DNA of 64,000 nucleotides from Bifiguratus adelaidae (Eukaryota > Mucoromycota > Endogonomycetes > Endogonales), in contig MVBO01000005.1 of assembly GCA_002261195.1 (NCBI GenBank), forward strand, positions 47,403-111,402. Reading direction: 5' to 3'. Within the stretch, counting starts at the first letter, position 1. Each line of letters opens with the position of its first letter. The notes beneath the pieces were generated by a model. The model was given only the letters and a program-made list of their open reading frames with translations. It searched no databases and was not told the DNA's origin. A program made the translations under genes and the position numbers. Shown in pieces: positions 37,561 to 48,926 of this stretch.

Positions 37561-38553
37561 CCGGAGAAGTCGACGTTGTTCCGGGGCAAGAATGATAGAC
37601 AAAAGATCCGCATAGGAAGCACAATTGTGCAAGCGACATACATTAGCAAGATTTCCATCGTTCACGTGAAAAGGTGAGCAAAGCCTTCTCGAATAGCCTG
37701 GTGTCCGTAACCACGTCTTCCTGGCCGCAAAATATTGAGTTTGATTCGAATGGTGATGAGGCAGAGGTGTATTGCGTAAATCGTTCTATTTATCGAAGGC
37801 GGTGCTAAGTTAGGCCATCCTCTGGCGTAGAAGCAAATCTTGAGTTCGGACCATAGAACACTTGGAATTTCAATGTGGATAAAATGTTTCTGGAGGGTCT
37901 TCACTGAGATGATGGCATATAAACACAAGTGACTCGGACGCTTCTGTATGGGTTTTGCTCTTGGGAACAAAGCCTTGCTCGATGGTATATCCTTGTTCAC
38001 GAACGTTGAGGTTGATTTCGCTATTCGTGGCCCAGGATATGTAATTGATGTAGTCATCCTCTGGATGGGTGCCGGGAACTGTAGGTCTTCTTACGAATGG
38101 TCATTGTAACAAGAAATGAGGGGCTTTGACATGGCGTAGGTCATATACATTCTAATTCGTATCCTATTTCCCTTTCCGAATTCTTACATGGTCCGTTCGG
38201 GAATAATGTCATCAGTTTGTTATGGAACATCAAATTAACTTTGCGTCTGTGCTTTGACAGAGTCATGCGCACTGTCGTTGTTTCCGTTCTAGCTTCATGT
38301 TCGTGTATATCTCATTTACCCATAGTGGTTCTCACATACAGTATCGATAGTGATCTTGACAGCGAGGGGCTCGGTGGTGTGTGGTCGCCAAGGACGGTCA
38401 CGCCCGATTTCCATTTCACGACGAAGTTCACTGTTGCATTCTTGAAAATTCAGAGATGGCATGCTTTGGCATTGAGGTACACTTTGAGAGGAGGGGAAGG
38501 GTGTGGTGTGGTATGCGCATCGGTCTTATGGCCAAACCGAGTTGCAAAACAAT

Positions 38554-38561
38554 ACCAAAAA
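38554..38561 (-). terminator. RNA polymerase III terminator of tRNA-Asn
   Basis: Five T on the minus strand (AAAAA at 38557-38561 on plus) a few bases past the tRNA 3' end. Confidence 0.7.
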
Positions 38562-38565
38562 GAAC

Positions 38566-38639
38566 GCTCCCGGGTGGGATCGAACCACCAACCTCCTGAT
38601 TAACAGTCAGACGCGCTAAACCAATTGCGCCACGGAAGC
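38566..38639 (-). tRNA. tRNA-Asn (GTT)
   Basis: 74 nt, no intron. The acceptor stem pairs GCTTCCG with CGGGAGC (one G-U). D arm with box A TGGCGCAATTGG, anticodon stem-loop CTGACTGTTAATCAG with GTT, and T arm GGTGGTTCGATCCCACC all form. CCA is not encoded, as expected for a eukaryotic nuclear gene. A T5 terminator follows. Confidence 0.95.
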
Positions 38640-38685
38640 TGTTATTGACAATAATGTAAAATACTCCCTATCTCTTAAAATAATA

Positions 38686-38716
38686 TCACGTGATTTTAAC
38701 GTGAGTATATCACGTG
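38686..38716. promoter_or_regulatory. paired CACGTG boxes upstream of the vezatin-like gene
   Basis: TCACGTGA at 38686-38693 and TCACGTGC at 38710-38717 are separated by about 25 bases, 47 bp from the tRNA 5' end and about 145 bp before the ATG at 38862. Part of a recurring promoter motif in this window. Confidence 0.4.
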
Positions 38717-38861
38717 CTCTGTTGAACTGTCGCTCACAACAACGTGCGTCGCCTCTCTGGTCTCTCCTTGTGTTTCCATTACCTTTTCACACTCACTTCA
38801 ACCTGGTAAAGGAAAGGCAATGCTCAGCTCGTGTGACGCGGAGTCCACTGAATGACTGGGC

Positions 38862-41029
38862 ATGGCTGATGTCGTCGTCTATGAGGATACCCCACTAGGG
38901 GACTACTTGAAAGGTAGCTCTTAAAGCCCATGCATAGGTAGAGCTTATTCATAGAACCTGCGCCACTCACCCATATTTTGCAGACATTGACGCAGAAGAA
39001 AATTTGCAAAGGGCCAGCGACAACTCCTCGAACACCGGTGGTTCTATTCAGAAGCTCCAGGACATTGTCTTTAATAACCCTGTAGTAGCAGTCATTAAAC
39101 GGACTGGTGGCGCCATCAAGGTATGTGGCTTGGGATGAGTTCCGAGCGTGTAGCTCACTCATGTCATTTTGGTGTATGTGCAGACCATTTTTACCTCCTC
39201 TCTGCCCATACCAGAAGAGCGAAAGTTTGAAGAAAAGTTTAAATACATCATTGTCACCTCCTCGCTTTTAAACGACACGCCCACCTCGCATCACCAATCT
39301 CATCAAACCTTTCGCTCGTTCGGAAGTCTATCTTTGCAACGAGACGAGCAAGATTCGTCCAAGGAGAAGGCTGGTCAAGATCCTAGCTACGATGTCATTC
39401 CGCTTGGTCCAACCTTGACGCTGGCCACTTTTGCTATTGCTGTCGCATCCCAGCGCTTTTTCTCAATAGTTGGAATCAATAGGGAATCTCCGCGATTGCT
39501 GAGTTGGCCCAGCTTTGGTTTTCCCACTCTGATTGCATTCTACGGTCTTTGGTCCCATTGGGTAAATTGTGCCAGCTCTTAGAGGAATGTGTTGCTGAAC
39601 ATTTCATTATAGAGGCGCCGTCACTTGCAGTATATCCACGTGCAGACGCTAAAGCTCTTGTCCCAGTTCATCAGGCAGTGTCAACAACTCGACACGAGGC
39701 TCATGCATTCTTTGCATCTTATTGCGGAGGTTGAGCTCGTGTCTCGAGGATATCGAATCAGTACACCGCTCCCGCCAGCAAGTCGGATTGAGCGTTCCGC
39801 TGGAGGGGGCCGAACCTGCACCCAGTTGCGTTTACAGGTGTCAGGCATTGTTCACGACACAGAAAATGTCTTTGAAGAAGCCTTGGGGCGCATGTCTGCT
39901 AATGTGAACGTCGAGAATTTGGAGAAGCTCTACGACATGTACGCCATACGAAGTCTATCACCGGAAAGTGCCAGTGGTAGATTCTCACCAGTCGATGGCA
40001 TGTTCTTCTCCGCCGGCACCTCATTGGATGGGGTCGAGAGCTCCGATCCCTTTGCACTCGAATCTTTGAAGCGGGCAATGCTTCGACTGCATCTCAAGCG
40101 CCGCAAGTATTTGTTGCACCTGCTGGCCCTACGTGTCATGGTAGAAGGGCACAATTCGATCAGATATACATTTAGTCGCACCTGGACAACAGTTTATCGG
40201 GAACTACAACGCTGTTCAGACGGTATTGGCGTTTGCTTGGAACGCTGCCAGGCACTCGCATCCAATGGAGTGGACTATCGCGGCAGTCCCAATCTGGACC
40301 ATACAAAGAAAGATGATCCATCAGACCGCAGACAAATTCTCTCCCCTTTTTCAAGGCAACTGCGCGAACTCGATCATACCATTCGCAGTGCACAAGCCAA
40401 GCTCTTTCTTTGCGCCGACGATGTGCAATCATGGTCTGACGTTACACAGCTGGACAAACCATTGACTCGGCTCCTAAGTGATCGGTTCAAAGACGTTGCG
40501 AACGATATCGAGCAGCTGGCCAAAAATTGGGATATTGGGCGCATCAAACTAGAGGAGGCTTTGCAGCAGCTCGAACAAGATACACTGGCGCCTGCCAAGG
40601 AGATGGCAAAGGCGCCAGCGGAGAGAGATGGGGTTTTCCCATCACCACCACCTTCACCCGCCATCACCGCATTACCACCTACGCATGCACTCACAACGGA
40701 CGAAGATGATACGGTACCTCAAGGAACACCCCAAGTGTTTGAAGGAACAACGAGCGTGACGGAAGCACGGGACAACCATGAAAATAAGCTAACAAGAGCA
40801 GAACGCATCCAGCTTGCCAAAGTCAAGCGTGAGAAAGAGGTAAGAGCCTTGCATCACATAGATAGCGCGAAGTTGACTCACCGTGTCCTAGGCTGCTGAG
40901 CGGAGCACACGGGTGGAGTCAGAGAAGATGGTCGATGAGCTCAAGGATGTTCTCGGGCGACGGTTGGTGTCTTCGTCTCCAAATCACCCTACTATGCATG
41001 TCAATGGGAACGAGGAAGGAGATGTATAG
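38862..41029 (+). CDS. vezatin/Inp2-like myosin-binding membrane protein
   Basis: At least five exons. The first (MADVVVYEDTPLGDYLK) is followed by QKLQDIVFNNPVVAVIKRTG and a long exon with two hydrophobic stretches (PTLTLATFAIAVASQRFF; WPSFGFPTLIAFYGLW). After the next intron comes the diagnostic part of the fungal vezatin/myosin-binding family: ELVSRGYRISTPLPPASRIE, then a helical region (ESLKRAMLRLHLKRRKYLLH) and coiled coils (DVANDIEQLAKNWDIG; LEEALQQLEQDT). The C-terminus is a Lys/Glu-rich helix ending VNGNEEGDV. In yeast the family member Inp2 tethers peroxisomes to myosin V; animal vezatin sits at adherens junctions. Which organelle it serves here cannot be told. Confidence 0.82.
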
Positions 41030-41283
41030 CGTTTTCTGAGCATTTGTATTATAGCACAGAGTAGCATTATGGTTAGGAACCTCTAATAGTGTACATAGGA
41101 ATAGGCTGACCTGCTGCCTCTAGCGACACGTCGGCAACCCATAGATGGATATCGCAAAACCTCTACAACGATTTCCAAATGTCCTGAACCCGCCTATTAT
41201 ACAGCAACGCAAAAGTTGTCAAGTGTGTGCAAGCGAAAACCTTAGAAGTCGAGGTGATGGGATAGGTGAGGTGGAAGGTGAAA

Positions 41284-43539
41284 TTATGCTTTGGCGGCGA
41301 ATTGATATTTTCCGTCGCGGATGGCTGTGATCGGAATACGTGACTTTGACCCATCGGTTCTTTGGACAACAATCTGTAGCAGACATCATCAATATCACGC
41401 GAAGTTACGCAGAGGTTGCTGTTACCTCAGACTCGCCGATGGTAAGTAATTTGGCAGAGAAACGCCCTCCATTGGGGTCGACAACCATGATACCGTCGCC
41501 TTTTCGGAATAATTGATCATGATACCAAAGATGTCCCTGGTCTATAAAAACATTGTCGGGCTCAGTGTGTAGTCTATCCCAATGTGATAATGGCAAATTG
41601 CCTGGAGCCTGAGGTGGTGGCGCTGAATGTCAAGTTCATCAGACCTCCGTCTCAATTCCTATCCTTCCTCGTTCACTTACGCATCATCCTTGCATACTGA
41701 ACAAGTGAAAAGGTGAGCTTCTTTTCCGACGATTAATGGCGGCATATCATATCTTACCTCAAGGGCTTCAAAGTCCTCGACAATGTCTCGTTCTGATGCT
41801 CCTGATACGTTTGGTGGTAAAGGAAATCCGGTTGTGTCGCGCATGCTTTTCACGTCTTGTGCTTCCGTTTTCCAATATTTTCGGACGCATTGCATCGCGG
41901 CCTTGTCAGGTACTAGTTCAAAGTCTAGAAGCGCAACGGTGGCGCAACGTGGTGAATATGTTGAAGTTAGCACGCCAAAGGACATACCGGCTAGAATGTC
42001 ATTCAACTTTGTCCTCTCCTCTTCTAGATCCCATCGACATTTGTTGAGTTTCTCCATCATTTCACGTCGTAGAGCGGCACGCCGATCCTAAAGATGTCGA
42101 GGTTAAGGAAATTGGCCGTTCACCACCGCCGCCACTGTGCTTACCATCGCGCTCCGTCTTGCTAGATATTTTGCACCTTCGAGCTGTCGGTCACAGCACC
42201 ACGCTCTATATCGATGCCAGGCGTCGGCCAGCTTTAGTTTGTTTTTCCTCTTGTCATCAATCTCGGCCATCATGGCATTAAGCTCAGGATGTGTGCCTGT
42301 GGAAAGAAGATTAGCAACTTATCCATTGTGAAAAGTGAAGGAACAATTCACCTACCATCAAGAATCATCCTCTTCTCTTGATCTAACTCTTTCTGCCTCT
42401 CCTCGTAAACCCTACAAAATGGAATCATGATTACTCGTCACGATGTGAGAAATGCGCTCAACGCATACTTTTCACGTAGTTTCGCAAACTCCAATTCTAT
42501 GCTTGTCAAAGCTTCCAGAGCTGCTTTATGTTTCTTTTGATATTCAATGTCTGCATCAACAAGGCCATGAGCATGCGAATCGTTCAAAGAAAAGGTCGCA
42601 CATACCGTCCTCATCCTCTGCTGTGCCCGTTCCCTCCTCACTCTCTTCCTGAACTTCCTCTTCTTGCTCCTCGTCATCATCGGCATCTTCCTCATCAATT
42701 TCTTCTGTTGTTGCGCGTGCAGCTGGCTTAAGCGACATGCTTGCTTTGCGACTGCGTTTTGTCGCAGGCTTTATGACTTCTGTTTCCGGTTCAGTTTCTG
42801 CTTCTTGATCCGGGTCGGGTTCACCGTCATCTTCTATTGGAGGGATGGTACCCAAAAAGTCTGATTCTTGCGCACGTCGACCTGAATTGGGAGGTATCAA
42901 GACCCCTTCCTCGTCTCGCTCGAAATGTGCACCCAGCCCCTCATCCTCTTCATTGCGTTTTCGTTTCAGATCTGAAGTGTGACCGGACGGTGAGGGTGAG
43001 GGTGATAGTGAGTATTCATCGGGTATTGAAGATAAGGACGATGCAATCGAGTTCATCCCATTCAGGTCCATGTCGGCCTCTTGACCTTCGTCATCCTCCT
43101 CGTCTTCGTCCTCGTCCTCACCCTCATCGTCTGCATCCTTATCCTCTCCTCTCTTGCTAGTCCCATAACCCTCTTCATCCTCCACGAAACTGGGTCGATC
43201 GTCGTCGTCCTCAACCTCTTCTAGATCATCATCAGGCAAATCTTCAATGGGTGTAAGCGGACCATCGGTCTCTGGTAAGTCGTCGATGATGCGGCCCGAA
43301 TCATCCATAGAGTCTGTATATCTCTCAGAACCATGCGCTGTTGCTGTCTGGTTCGTAAACAGTTTCCCAAACACCTCCGCCTCCTTTTTAGCCAGTGCAT
43401 CTTCTCCCGTCGACGTCGCCGAGGACATGTCGTCTTCGTCAGAGAGTGGCCCTTGTTGTTGGTCCTTTGTATGCCCGTTAAATGCACGATCTTTGCTGTT
43501 GTGCGGCACTATAGTCAGTATCTCCTTGGCCGTAGTCAT
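41284..43539 (-). CDS. Sds3-like subunit of the Rpd3/Sin3 histone deacetylase complex
   Basis: Multi-exon. The first exon encodes a long acidic, disordered N-terminus (MTTAKEILTIVPHN; EDEDEDEEDDEGQEADMDLN) with a basic patch KRSRKASMSLKPAAR. The Sds3/BRMS1 domain follows: YQKKHKAALEALTSIELEFA, GTHPELNAMMAEIDDKRKNK, LADAWHRYRAWCCDRQLEGA, RRAALRREMMEKLNKCRWDL. After it come KAAMQCVRKYWKTEAQD, LPPLIVGKEAH-like sequence and a C-terminal small beta-rich part (FRKGDGIMVVDPNGGRFSAK; ending KYQFAAKA) like that of animal SUDS3. These proteins hold Sin3 and Rpd3 together and repress transcription. The N-terminus is longer than in yeast Sds3. Confidence 0.85.
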
Positions 43540-43769
43540 TGCTGTTCCACCCGAATCTTCACAGTGTGACAGTTAGCGTGTATGCATTTCACCACTCAAA
43601 AAAGTGCCTGCAATCCCAGTCCTTGTCTCCTGTCAAACGACAACACGCCTTTAGCAACAGCACTTCTACAACAACTTAACACAAGAAACCAGAGCAGTAA
43701 GGGGTTCAAGAACACGAACATGTACACTAATGAATTAAATGGCGATGATCTCCCTGGTTTATTCTCTGT

Positions 43770-45311
43770 CTAGGAAGCATTGACAATACCAAGCTTGTTG
43801 AGACACTGAGCACCTTTTTCTTCCCATTCTTGTTTCGTGATCCACCAGGATTCCTTATCCTTCATAATGTCTGCAAGCACAGCGCCTCCCAAAAAGACCA
43901 TGTGCTTACGTCTAGGGGGGTCCTCAATCCGTATTTTGAGATTCTGTCATGCAACATGAGATATGGCAAGGATGCAACAATGACGAGCAGGCCACCTACG
44001 TTTAGGCGAGATGCGTCTCCCTTCAATACATTGATGAGATACAATTGCTTGACCTCCTTCTCCAAGCGGGATGGAAGTCCGGGGTACATGGTGGAGCCAC
44101 CAGACAGCACAATGTGTTTGTACAGTTCAGGTCGAATGTCTACATCGGCGGACTGAATTGTGTTGAACAGCATTTCTACAGCGATGTGTCAGCAACCATA
44201 GATGGCACACGAGCGCGTAGTCGCAACATACCAGCAACACCAGCACTTTCTACATCGACGAGGTGAGGTTGGAACATGACTTCCGGTGCTTCAAACCGTT
44301 CCGAGCCCACTTTGATCACGCGTCCGTCCGGTAGCGTGTAATTTTCGACCAAGACAGTCGTTTCCGTTCCCAGCTTTTGGTCGAGCTCCAAATCGTAGCT
44401 GCAGCAAGAATGAGCATGGTAGTTGCCTGGATTCACGATCGTACTCACCTCACGTAGCAAAATTTCTCCTTGATTTGTCTAACTGTCTCAAAGTCAGCGG
44501 TACGGTTAAAGGCATAGCCTCGAAGAAGGAGTAGCTTGATTAGATAGCGAGTAACGTCTCGACCAGCGATGTTTAGACGCCGAGTGAGATTTTCTGGAGC
44601 GAAACCCTCATAAACGGGTACCTTTCATAGATGAATAAGCCCACTGTGCACATTATCGTTTTCGTCAACTTACAATATGCGTTACACCGTCGCCGGAGTC
44701 TACGACAACACCGGTCAACAAGCCTGAGAGTGAGATGAGCCAATGTTTGTCTTGTCATTTGCATGTTGCTCACCTTGTGCGTATAGAGTCAAGACAGCCT
44801 GAATAGCTATGTAAACGCCCTGAAATCCATACTCCTCAAACATGATCTGAACTGTTTCGACACGCTTCTGACGTGGGTTCATTGGAGGTTCAGTGAGCAA
44901 AATCTTGGAATCTCTAGGATCAATCTTGAGTTTCTCATCAAAGGTGTAGTTCCACAAGTGACGCATATTCTCAAAGTCGACCACGATGCCGTTCTCCATG
45001 GGGTATGACATTTGCAAACTCGTTCGCACCTCGGCAGCCTCGTCTCCCACCATGATATCTTTGAGTTGAACCGTTTGAACGCGTTCTTCAGCACGGAGAA
45101 TAGGTCGGCCGACGACTGAGGGAAAGACATGCTCGGGGAAATTGGAACCGGCGTATCCGCACTTGACAAACTAGGACAAAAAATCCAGTTAGCTGATGCC
45201 AACGTTTCAGCGCACAAGTAATAGCTAGCACGTCCATTCATATGCGCGACCCTGCAAATCTTTACTCACCCCAGTGCCGTTATCGACAACGAGAGTATTC
45301 GTTGCGTTCAT
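43770..45311 (-). CDS. ARP2: ARP2, actin-related subunit of the Arp2/3 complex
   Basis: Multi-exon gene starting [14 protein letters not shown] and continuing [80 protein letters not shown], the phosphate-2 loop [79 protein letters not shown] and the end [18 protein letters not shown]. This is the ATP-binding subunit that starts the branch filament together with Arp3. Downstream of a 256-bp gap shared with the glyoxalase gene's stop; this gap holds the 15-base word also found before ARPC4. Confidence 0.97.
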
Positions 45312-45503
45312 GATGGCCAGACAATGACTTGGACGGTGATGAATAGAGTAGAAGGCACAGTGTTATAGATAAACTACACTCAATGACCGCGGTCTCTAAA
45401 GTGACTGCAAGCTGTCCAGAAACCACTAAGCGCTTTCAACTGGTAAATGCGAGCAAGAGAACAACGACCGACCTTGGCACTGGTAGTACCTTCAGTAGGA
45501 GTG

Positions 45504-45518
45504 TGACATCATTCATTT
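45504..45518. promoter_or_regulatory. 15-base word shared with ARPC4 upstream region
   Basis: TGACATCATTCATTT, identical to 11830-11844. Here it lies 192 bp upstream of the ARP2 ATG and 50 bp before the glyoxalase stop. Relative to both minus-strand genes it reads AAATGAATGATGTCA. Confidence 0.35.
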
Positions 45519-45567
45519 GTGACCGCGCAATTTTTATTGGGAGAGAACACGCTTAAAGGTGCGAGAG

Positions 45568-46214
45568 TCAGAGCTGTGGGTTGGAGATAATCTATGGCAT
45601 GCTTAGAGTACTGCTCTGCTCTGAAAGGGATTACTCACCTCTACCCAGTAGTCATCGGGATCCAAGATGAACGCAATGTTCTTCATGCTACCATCGGTCA
45701 ATTTCTTTTGGAATCGGACGCCCATCTTTTCGAAACGCGCACAGGCTCCTTCAATGTTGTCAACGGCAATAGCAATGTGACCAAAGCCGCGTCCAGGATC
45801 GGAATTGCCATTGGCATACCTCAAATTGGGATCATTCTCACTTCCCCAGTTGCTACATGGACAATTCAATTAGCTCACGGTATCCGAAAAGTCATTGCAT
45901 GCACGCATGCAGATCAGACGTACTAGGTCAATTCCAACATGCCAGGTGACGAGAAGGCAAGCTTACGCTTTTCCTCCTCAGTTGAAGGAAGACTGTCAAA
46001 GTAACCGAGAAAGTACAAGGTGAACTTTCCCTTTTCATTGTCGACTTTAGTGATGAGCCTAGACATGGCTGTGTCAGTTCTACCGACCTTGTCAACAGAG
46101 ACGGGAGGAGACTTACTTCATACCGAGAACGTCTTGATAAAACTCCAAAGACTTTTTGGGGTCCTTGACCCGAAGCATGGTGTGGTTGAAGACGTATTTA
46201 GACAAGTCAGTCAT
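45568..46214 (-). CDS. GLO1: glyoxalase I (lactoylglutathione lyase)
   Basis: Four or more exons. Protein: [61 protein letters not shown], then [20 protein letters not shown] and [20 protein letters not shown] with the terminal SNPQL. It is a single-domain enzyme: metal ligands H (NHTML), E (in the strand after LYFLG region), H (GFGHIAI) and E (YWVE) are in the expected places. Glyoxalase I converts the methylglyoxal-glutathione hemithioacetal to S-lactoylglutathione. The last intron (about 45.59-45.64 kb) begins GTGAGT right after YWVE; if kept, translation ends after 11 other residues. Confidence 0.95.
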
Positions 46215-46324
46215 GTTAGATTATTGCTGTGTCTTGCGCTCGAGTAAGCAAACAGTCAAATCGATGGACAAGAGGCAAATGGCCACGTTGCGGGCATTGG
46301 CGGCAAGTGGACATGATCTTCCAA

Positions 46325-46332
46325 TGACGTCA
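46325..46332. promoter_or_regulatory. TGACGTCA palindrome upstream of glyoxalase I
   Basis: Perfect CRE 111 bp before the glyoxalase I start and 135 bp beyond the CDC45 stop. Stress-responsive bZIP factors of the Atf1 type bind this sequence in fungi and a glyoxalase gene is a plausible target; that link is inference. Confidence 0.45.
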
Positions 46333-46467
46333 CTTCTCAAAGTTGCCTAAATTGGGCATCCTACGAATCATGGTCACGCGAGCATGAGGAAACCATTGAT
46401 CACTGGGTTGGTATAATAGATGTACATTGTATGCGGCGAAAGGTTTGGCATCGATAGTATACATGAT

Positions 46468-48865
46468 CTATACGCTCAAATGTAATGTTTCTACAAACGG
46501 TCCGAACTCGTCCTTGGCAATCTCCATTACCGCAGTATCAAATCCGTCATTTTTGAAGTCAGCCTTCATTTTCATGGCAGTCTTTCGAAACTCTACACCG
46601 AAGTGACTACAACCAAGCATTTAATACGTTGAAAACAGTGCAAAATTGCGTACTTACTTTCGTCTGACTTGCCCTATAGCCGTGGTACCAGTAGCTCCGA
46701 CAACAAGATACGTTTGAGCCGATTCTCGGTAGGCCGCGAGCACAAATGGTACATTACGCCTTCCTCGTTCCTATATACGACCATAAGTTACTGGAACTGA
46801 GGCGACCCTTGACAGGCAACATACCCTGTACGCGGCAAGGAGAAACATTGCCAGTTTACTTAGCATGCTTTCATGCACGAAAATCGGCAAGTCCGGGCCA
46901 TCGTTGATGACGGCGAAACGAAAGGATTTCAGTGTCCGAATGCTGTTCTTGTCGATCAAAGCAATGCCCTGTCGAACCACAGCTCGTTGTAATTGCATGC
47001 ACAGCTGCAAGCCGGATTGGAGTAATGGTAAACTAGACCGACCCGTGAGATTCAGCTACGATCTGGTTCCGGGGACTTACTTATCTAAAGCATCGAAGGC
47101 AGTGTAAAAATTCTTGAGCCACCATTTGGGTACCTGAGACGCGTCGTCGGAAGCTACCCTCGAGTTTCCTATTGGATTCCACTTGATCGTCACACCCAGC
47201 CGATTGCATGCCTCTGGTGCAGCACTTAGAAGTGCAGAGAGACCGTACACTGCATCTGAGGCGGATATGGAGCATTTGTAGCCATGTTGCCGCACAAACG
47301 ATCGATAAATGATATTGTCCAATCCATATTGCGGGGCAACACTCTCAAGCTTTTGCCTCAAAATCTTTTTGAGCTCCACGTCCATGTAGACGTAGATCTG
47401 TTGGCACTCGTGTAGAGAAAAACTGGATATCAATCAGTCAACGTCATTCACGGACTTGTTGGAGAGCAAGACTTATCACTTACCCCATTTTGGCGAGCAT
47501 GTTCATGAGTGACCTTTTGCCGCGCTCCTTCCATATACCCAACTTTGAGACCACGTAATCTGAATGAAACATGCTGTCGTACAAGCTCCAATGCCGAAAG
47601 AGCATGAATCGATATTCATCTTCGAAGCGAATAACGATGTTGTTGGATGATGTAGAAGGGATGTCGGATTCGTCATTGGTGGAGGAGGGAAAAGAAAGAA
47701 AGGTGCTCGATTGGCTCCGTGAAGATGTCTGGTTTGGTTCAATGTTAAATCGTCGGACTTCGTCATATAGCATTTGTAGATGAGTGGTATATTTCTCGCT
47801 ATCGATGGATTCGTCGATGAATTGTGAAGTCAGTCCAACGATAGCAAGCCTTGGAATGGCTCAGAATGAGTACAAAGCAAGGCATGAAAAGCAGGCATTT
47901 ACCATAGCAGGTCGTTGGTAGTACGCGCGAGCTCGTTAGCGATCATGTAACATTGCAATGCCACAGAAGTGCCGAACCATGTTCCAGATACATAATACTC
48001 CGCAATGACGTGCCGAAACTCACGACGTCGATCGCGTTTACTTTTGGCCGACTTTGCATGCAACGTTAAGCCTCTTGCGCATATCCCGACCAACTGTTGA
48101 CTTACCATGCCGGAAGCAACTTTTTGTCGTTTTTCCGCACGCTCGTGTTCCCCAGATCGTCGCTTGCCATCAGGCGTGATCACATCTTCGTTATCTTCGC
48201 CATGCGTGTCATCCTCCGAACCTTCATCTTCTAGGACTTCCTCTTCCTCGGACTCGGTATCGGATGCAAACTTTTGAACCATCATCCGTCAATACAAAGC
48301 CAAAGATGCAGCATCATCACCGACCTCAATACCTCGAAAGGCTGTCTTCACCTCACTCAAATCCGCCTCAATATGCCCATCATCCAAAACAATCACTTGC
48401 GCTGTTCCGAAAATGTTGTGGAGGTGAAGTGGCCGTCGACTGTCAATGACATAAACCATAACATCTTCCTGAAGAGACAAGGTCTCCATCAAGTCCAACA
48501 TGCCACCACAGCCGAGAAAAATGATGCAACGCAGCTTTGTGCCTGAATGAGAAGTCTGTCCTCTCTTCCCGCCATGCATGCTCACCTGGTCATTGCCTCT
48601 GATGAGTGAGCTATCAGCATCATCCAAGTCGGCATAGCTGGATAGAGGTACAATTTTATGAGCAACAAAGTCAGCCTTGAGTAGAGTCTGCGGAAATGTC
48701 TCAGCGCGAGTTTGTGGGCGCAAGGCTTTTACTCACCTGAAGAATCCGACATGCACATAGACTGTCTACGTCAGCAGAGACAAACAATAGACACTCTCCT
48801 TTCAGCGAGCGCTGCCGTATACTGTCATATAGGTCCTCGGCACGCTCATAACTCAATTGCACCAT
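46468..48865 (-). CDS. CDC45: CDC45 replication initiation factor
   Basis: Multi-exon gene. The start MVQLSYERAEDLYDSIRQRS is followed by the DHH-like strand LLFVSADVDSLCACRILQ and the typical LKADFVAHKIVPLSSYADL, IIFLGCGGMLDLMETLSLQE, VYVIDSRRPLHLHNIFGTAQ. Then an acidic, Ser-rich loop (DTESEEEEVLEDEGSEDDTH), LAELKSDKRR-like basic helix, WSLYDSMFHSDYVVSKLGIW, LHECQQIYVYMDVELKKILR and the C-terminal half ending FGPFVETLHLSV. CDC45 is part of the CMG replicative helicase with MCM2-7 and GINS, and is an inactive RecJ relative. An open frame extends upstream to 48934 but has no ATG. Only 61 bp separate this start from the CorA stop. Confidence 0.95.
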
Positions 48866-48918
48866 ACTCTCACCGCAAGCGCGTCGCAAATTTCCGCTTC
48901 TAATTACATTGATGCGCG

Positions 48919-48926
48919 TGACGTCA
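48919..48926. promoter_or_regulatory. TGACGTCA palindrome abutting the CorA stop codon
   Basis: The CRE ends exactly where the CorA-type gene's TAA (complement 48927-48929) begins, and lies 53 bp before the CDC45 start. In a 61-bp intergenic gap it is the only recognisable element. Confidence 0.45.

Larger units (their letters stand above)
36277..38565. other. gene-poor stretch containing a retroelement fossil
   Basis: The longest gap in the window, 2.3 kb. Apart from the copia-like fossil at about 36.8-37.6 kb, I see no host gene. Frames at 36450-36659, 37662-38057 and 38217-38603 have no recognised content; some may be further decayed parts of the same element. Base composition is slightly more AT-rich than in flanking genes. 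Confidence 0.6.

Noticed and set aside
37662-37669. TCACGTGA palindrome inside the gene-poor stretch
   Set aside because: It has no gene start nearby and may belong to the retroelement remnant, so it was not counted with the promoter copies.
38217-38603. 128-codon frame beside the tRNA gene
   Set aside because: It runs into the tRNA-Asn gene on the other strand and has no recognisable content.
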